64,000 bases of DNA from Arthrobacter sp. ISL-72 (GTDB lineage Bacteria; Actinomycetota; Actinomycetes; Actinomycetales; Micrococcaceae): contig NZ_JAGGPP010000033.1 of NCBI RefSeq assembly GCF_018613755.1, forward strand, positions 1 to 64,000, read 5' to 3'. How positions within the stretch are numbered: position 1 is the first letter of the stretch; every line of letters begins with the position of its first letter. Made by a program: the position numbers and the translations under genes. This document shows, piece by piece, positions 61,532-64,000 of this stretch. Under the pieces are notes generated by a model, which was not told the DNA's origin, did no database searches, and saw only the letters and a list, made by a program, of their open reading frames with translations.

Positions 61532-62428
61532 ATGAGCGCCACCCTCACCAAATCAACGCCGGCGGCAATCACCCCCGTTCAGCCCTCCCCCAACCGGGGC
61601 CTTGGGCGCCGGTTCCGGAAATTGAACCTGCCCGGCGGACTGGGTGGCTGGATCTGGCTCGCCGTCATCATCATTCCCATCTATTACATCGTCATCACCA
61701 GCTTCAAGAGCCAGGCCGGATACTTCAGCGAGAACCCGCTGGCCCCGCCGTCGAACCCAACGCTGGAGAACTACCAGATGGTGCTGGCAGCGGACTTCGC
61801 GCGGTACTTCCTCAACAGCACGCTGGTGACCGTCGGCGCCGTCGTGCCCACGGTGCTGTTCTCCTTCATGGCCGCCTTCGCGATTGTCCGCGGCCGCGGC
61901 CGGTTCCTGAAGCTGGTCAACGGCCTGTTCCTGATGGGCCTGGCCATCCCGCTGCAGGCCACCATCATTCCCGTCTACCTGCTCATCATCCGGCTGAACC
62001 TCTACGACAGCCTGCTGGCCCTGGTCCTGCCCTCCATCGCGTTCGGCATCCCGCTCACCGTGCTGATCCTGGCCAACTTCATCCGCGACGTGCCGGACGA
62101 ACTCTTCGAATCCATGCGGCTGGACGGCTGCAACGAATGGCAGACCATGTGGCGGCTCGCGCTGCCGCTGGTCAAACCGGCCATTGTCACCGTGGCCATC
62201 TACAACGGCCTGGGCGTGTGGAACGGCTTCCTGCTTCCGCTGATCCTGACGCAGAGCCCTGAGCTCCGGGTGCTTCCGCTCGCGCTGTGGACGTTCCAGG
62301 GCCAATACAGCGTCAACATCCCCGCCGTGCTGGCCTCCGTGGTCCTGACCACCCTGCCCATCCTGGTCCTGTATGTCGTGGGCCGCCGCCAGCTGCTGAG
62401 CGGGCTCACCGCCGGCTTCAGCAAGTAG
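61532..62428 (+). CDS. ABC sugar permease, MalG-like
   Basis: A 298-residue CUT1 permease with six helices. The EAA loop is DELFESMRLDGCNEWQTMWRLALPLVKPAI, and VLIPIYYIVITSFKSQ-type sequence opens the domain (IIIPIYYIVITSFKSQAGYF). The ATG follows the MalF-like stop by two bases. No ATP-binding subunit is encoded in the part of the operon seen here; an MsiK-like shared ATPase elsewhere is the usual solution. Confidence 0.92.
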   Translation: MSATLTKSTPAAITPVQPSPNRGLGRRFRKLNLPGGLGGWIWLAVIIIPIYYIVITSFKSQAGYFSENPLAPPSNPTLENYQMVLAADFARYFLNSTLVTVGAVVPTVLFSFMAAFAIVRGRGRFLKLVNGLFLMGLAIPLQATIIPVYLLIIRLNLYDSLLALVLPSIAFGIPLTVLILANFIRDVPDELFESMRLDGCNEWQTMWRLALPLVKPAIVTVAIYNGLGVWNGFLLPLILTQSPELRVLPLALWTFQGQYSVNIPAVLASVVLTTLPILVLYVVGRRQLLSGLTAGFSK

Positions 62429-62450
62429 TCGATCAATGGAGAACACACCT

Positions 62451-63671
62451 ATGAGTTCGCTGGAAACACCTTCATCTGCCCCCGTGCAGCCGGAGACCAT
62501 ACGGGTAGGCATGGTGGGCCACGCCTTCATGGGCGCCGCCCACTCGCACGCCTGGCGCACTGCGCCGCGGTTTTTCGACCTGCCGCTGGTCCCCGAGCTG
62601 AGTGTGCTCGCCGGCCGGGACAGCGCCCGGGTGTCCGCCGCCGCCCGCCGCCTCGGCTGGGCCAGCACCGAAACGGACTGGCGTGCGCTGGTGGAACGGG
62701 ACGACGTCGACCTCGTGGACATCTGCACCCCCGGCGACACCCACGCAGAGATCGCCATCGCCGCCCTCCGGGCCGGCAAGCACGTGCTGTGCGAGAAGCC
62801 GCTGGCCAACAGCGTCGCGGAAGCGGAAGAAATGGCGGAGGTGGCGGCCGAGGCCGCTGCCCGCGGCGTCTATGCCATGTGCGGCTACTCGTACCGGCGC
62901 ACGCCCGCCCTGGCCCTGGCACGATCGATGGTGCGAGACGGTCGGCTGGGCACCATCCGCCAGGTCCGGGCGCAGTACCTGCAGGACTGGCTTTCGGATG
63001 AGAACGCCCCGCTGACCTGGCGGATGGACAAGGCGAAATCCGGCTCCGGCGCACTCGGGGACATCGGCGCCCACAGCGTCGACGCCGCGCAGTTCGTCAC
63101 CGGCCAGAGCATCACCGGCGTCTCCGCCATCATGGAAACCTTCACCAAGGAACGTCCCGTGGGCGGCGACTTCGTGGGGCTGGGCGGAAGCGGCGCGGTG
63201 GGTGCCGACGTCGAACGCGGACCGGTGACGGTGGACGATGCGGTGATCTTCAGTGCACGGTTCGACGGCGGACCCATCGGCGTGTTCGAGGCCAGCCGGG
63301 CTGCGCTCGGCAGGAAGAACGCCATGCGGCTTGAGGTGAACGGCTCCCGCGGGTCGATCGCCTTCGACTTCGAGGACATGAACTACCTCAACTACTACGA
63401 CGCCGGCAGCGGTGCTGACGCTGATTCCCTCGGCTTCCGCCGGATCAACGTCACCGAGGCGCACCATCCGTACACGGGAAACTGGTGGCCGGTGGGGCAC
63501 GGTCTCGGCTACGAACATGGCTTCACCCACCAGGTGGTGGACCTGCTGACGGCCATCGGGGCCGGAACCCAGCCCACGCCGTCGTTCTCGGATGCCCTCC
63601 AGGTGCAGCGGGTGCTGGCGGCCGTGGAACACAGTGCAGGCAAGGATTCCCGCTGGACTTCAGTGGACTGA
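62451..63671 (+). CDS. Gfo/Idh/MocA family NAD(P)-dependent oxidoreductase
   Basis: A 406-residue oxidoreductase of the Gfo/Idh/MocA family. The Rossmann motif reads RVGMVGHAFMGAAHSHAW (about 19-36), the cofactor/substrate motif is CEKPLANS (about 115-122), and the later GDIGAHSVDAAQFV holds the family catalytic His/Asp area. The family oxidises sugars such as myo-inositol or glucosides, often at C3. The ATG at 62451 was chosen because GGAGAA lies eight bases upstream; an ATG at 62436 in frame overlaps that site. It follows the permease genes in one operon. Confidence 0.87.
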   Translation: MSSLETPSSAPVQPETIRVGMVGHAFMGAAHSHAWRTAPRFFDLPLVPELSVLAGRDSARVSAAARRLGWASTETDWRALVERDDVDLVDICTPGDTHAEIAIAALRAGKHVLCEKPLANSVAEAEEMAEVAAEAAARGVYAMCGYSYRRTPALALARSMVRDGRLGTIRQVRAQYLQDWLSDENAPLTWRMDKAKSGSGALGDIGAHSVDAAQFVTGQSITGVSAIMETFTKERPVGGDFVGLGGSGAVGADVERGPVTVDDAVIFSARFDGGPIGVFEASRAALGRKNAMRLEVNGSRGSIAFDFEDMNYLNYYDAGSGADADSLGFRRINVTEAHHPYTGNWWPVGHGLGYEHGFTHQVVDLLTAIGAGTQPTPSFSDALQVQRVLAAVEHSAGKDSRWTSVD

Positions 63672-63685
63672 CAAAAGGACATCAC

Positions 63686-64000
63686 ATGACTGAAACTAAG
63701 AATGCTTTGGTGGTGCGCGGCGGCTGGGACGGCCACCAGCCCGTCGAAGCCACGGACCTGTTCATCCCGTTCCTGCGGGAGCAGGGATTCAACGTCCGGG
63801 TGGAGGAGTCGACGGCGGTGTATGCGGACGCTGGCTACCTCGCCGGCGTGGACCTCATCGTGCAGTGCAACACGATGACCACCATCGAAAAGGCCGAGTT
63901 CGAGGGGCTGCGGTCCGCGATTGAGGCCGGAACGGGAATGGCTGGCTGGCACGGCGGCATCGCTGATTCATACCGGAACAATTCGGACTACCTGCACCTG
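63686..64000 (+). CDS. ThuA-like trehalose utilisation domain protein (partial)
   Basis: The first 105 residues of a ThuA-family protein are present; the gene runs off the window. It starts TETKNALVVRGGWDGHQP and contains LIVQCNTMTTI, GTGMAGWHGGIADSY, the class I amidotransferase-like pattern of ThuA. ThuA proteins go with Gfo/Idh/MocA oxidoreductases in disaccharide catabolism and may process 3-keto-sugars. The ATG follows AAAAGGA. Confidence 0.85.
   Translation, partial: MTETKNALVVRGGWDGHQPVEATDLFIPFLREQGFNVRVEESTAVYADAGYLAGVDLIVQCNTMTTIEKAEFEGLRSAIEAGTGMAGWHGGIADSYRNNSDYLHL

Overview
The window reads as one continuous piece of a high-GC actinobacterial chromosome, most like Arthrobacter or Pseudarthrobacter. 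The base for this is the GC-rich third codon positions, the frequent GTG/TTG starts, many ATGA/GTGA stop-start overlaps, a DUF4193 protein, GAF-ANTAR regulators, a desferrioxamine-type siderophore operon and an NiCoT-linked urease operon. No rRNA, tRNA, CRISPR array, transposase, integrase or phage gene was seen, so nothing points to a recent island. The genus call is an inference from gene content.

Layout. 0.2-5.6 kb: a four-gene siderophore operon (desA-desB-desC-desD, minus strand) behind a promoter whose -10 lies inside an IdeR/DtxR-like box. 5.8-9.5 kb: a cellulose-synthase-like glycosyltransferase co-transcribed with an anti-sigma-antagonist (STAS) and an RsbW-type kinase, with a STAS-like gene upstream; this looks like a partner-switch-controlled polysaccharide module. 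9.6-12.7 kb: GAF-ANTAR regulator, GNAT, acyltransferase-3 and a DUF1304 membrane protein. 12.8-18.8 kb: a sugar-acid catabolic cluster (class II aldolase, GntP permease, beta-hydroxyacid dehydrogenase, DUF1537 kinase) with a divergent GntR/FadR regulator; two near-identical 63-bp hairpin repeats punctuate it. 18.9-20.3 kb: SGNH hydrolase, dodecin and a small unrecognised protein.

20.4-31.6 kb: a cell-envelope cluster (membrane Ser/Thr kinase, transglutaminase-like protein without its catalytic Cys, DUF58 protein, 2020-residue Ig/Fn3 surface protein) that lacks the MoxR ATPase usually found beside DUF58. 31.7-36.7 kb: MmyB-type HTH regulator, three aldo/keto reductases and two small stress/membrane proteins. 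36.8-44.4 kb: carbohydrate enzymes (debranching-type glucosidase behind a 23-codon leader ORF, GT4, a secreted GH13 amylase behind a cre-like operator) and a PrmC-like methyltransferase. 44.4-51.2 kb: alcohol dehydrogenase, phosphatase, GAF-ANTAR genes and a multiply frameshifted amidohydrolase, then a small membrane protein and an HhH-GPD protein. Five apparent indels fall in about 3.3 kb here, so either decay or base-level sequence error must be considered.

51.2-57.5 kb: ureABCEFGD plus a nickel permease, one minus-strand operon. 57.6-64.0 kb: DUF4193 protein, a LacI regulator, and a divergent sugar operon (lipoprotein SBP, two permeases, Gfo/Idh/MocA oxidoreductase, ThuA protein cut by the window end), with matching CGAAAxATTTCG sites near both the regulator and operon starts.

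The most interesting candidates are the partner-switch glycosyltransferase module with its roughly 150-residue insertion, the sugar-acid cluster that pairs a DUF1537 kinase with a class II FBA-type aldolase, the MoxR-less kinase/transglutaminase/DUF58/giant-protein locus, and the paired hairpin repeats.
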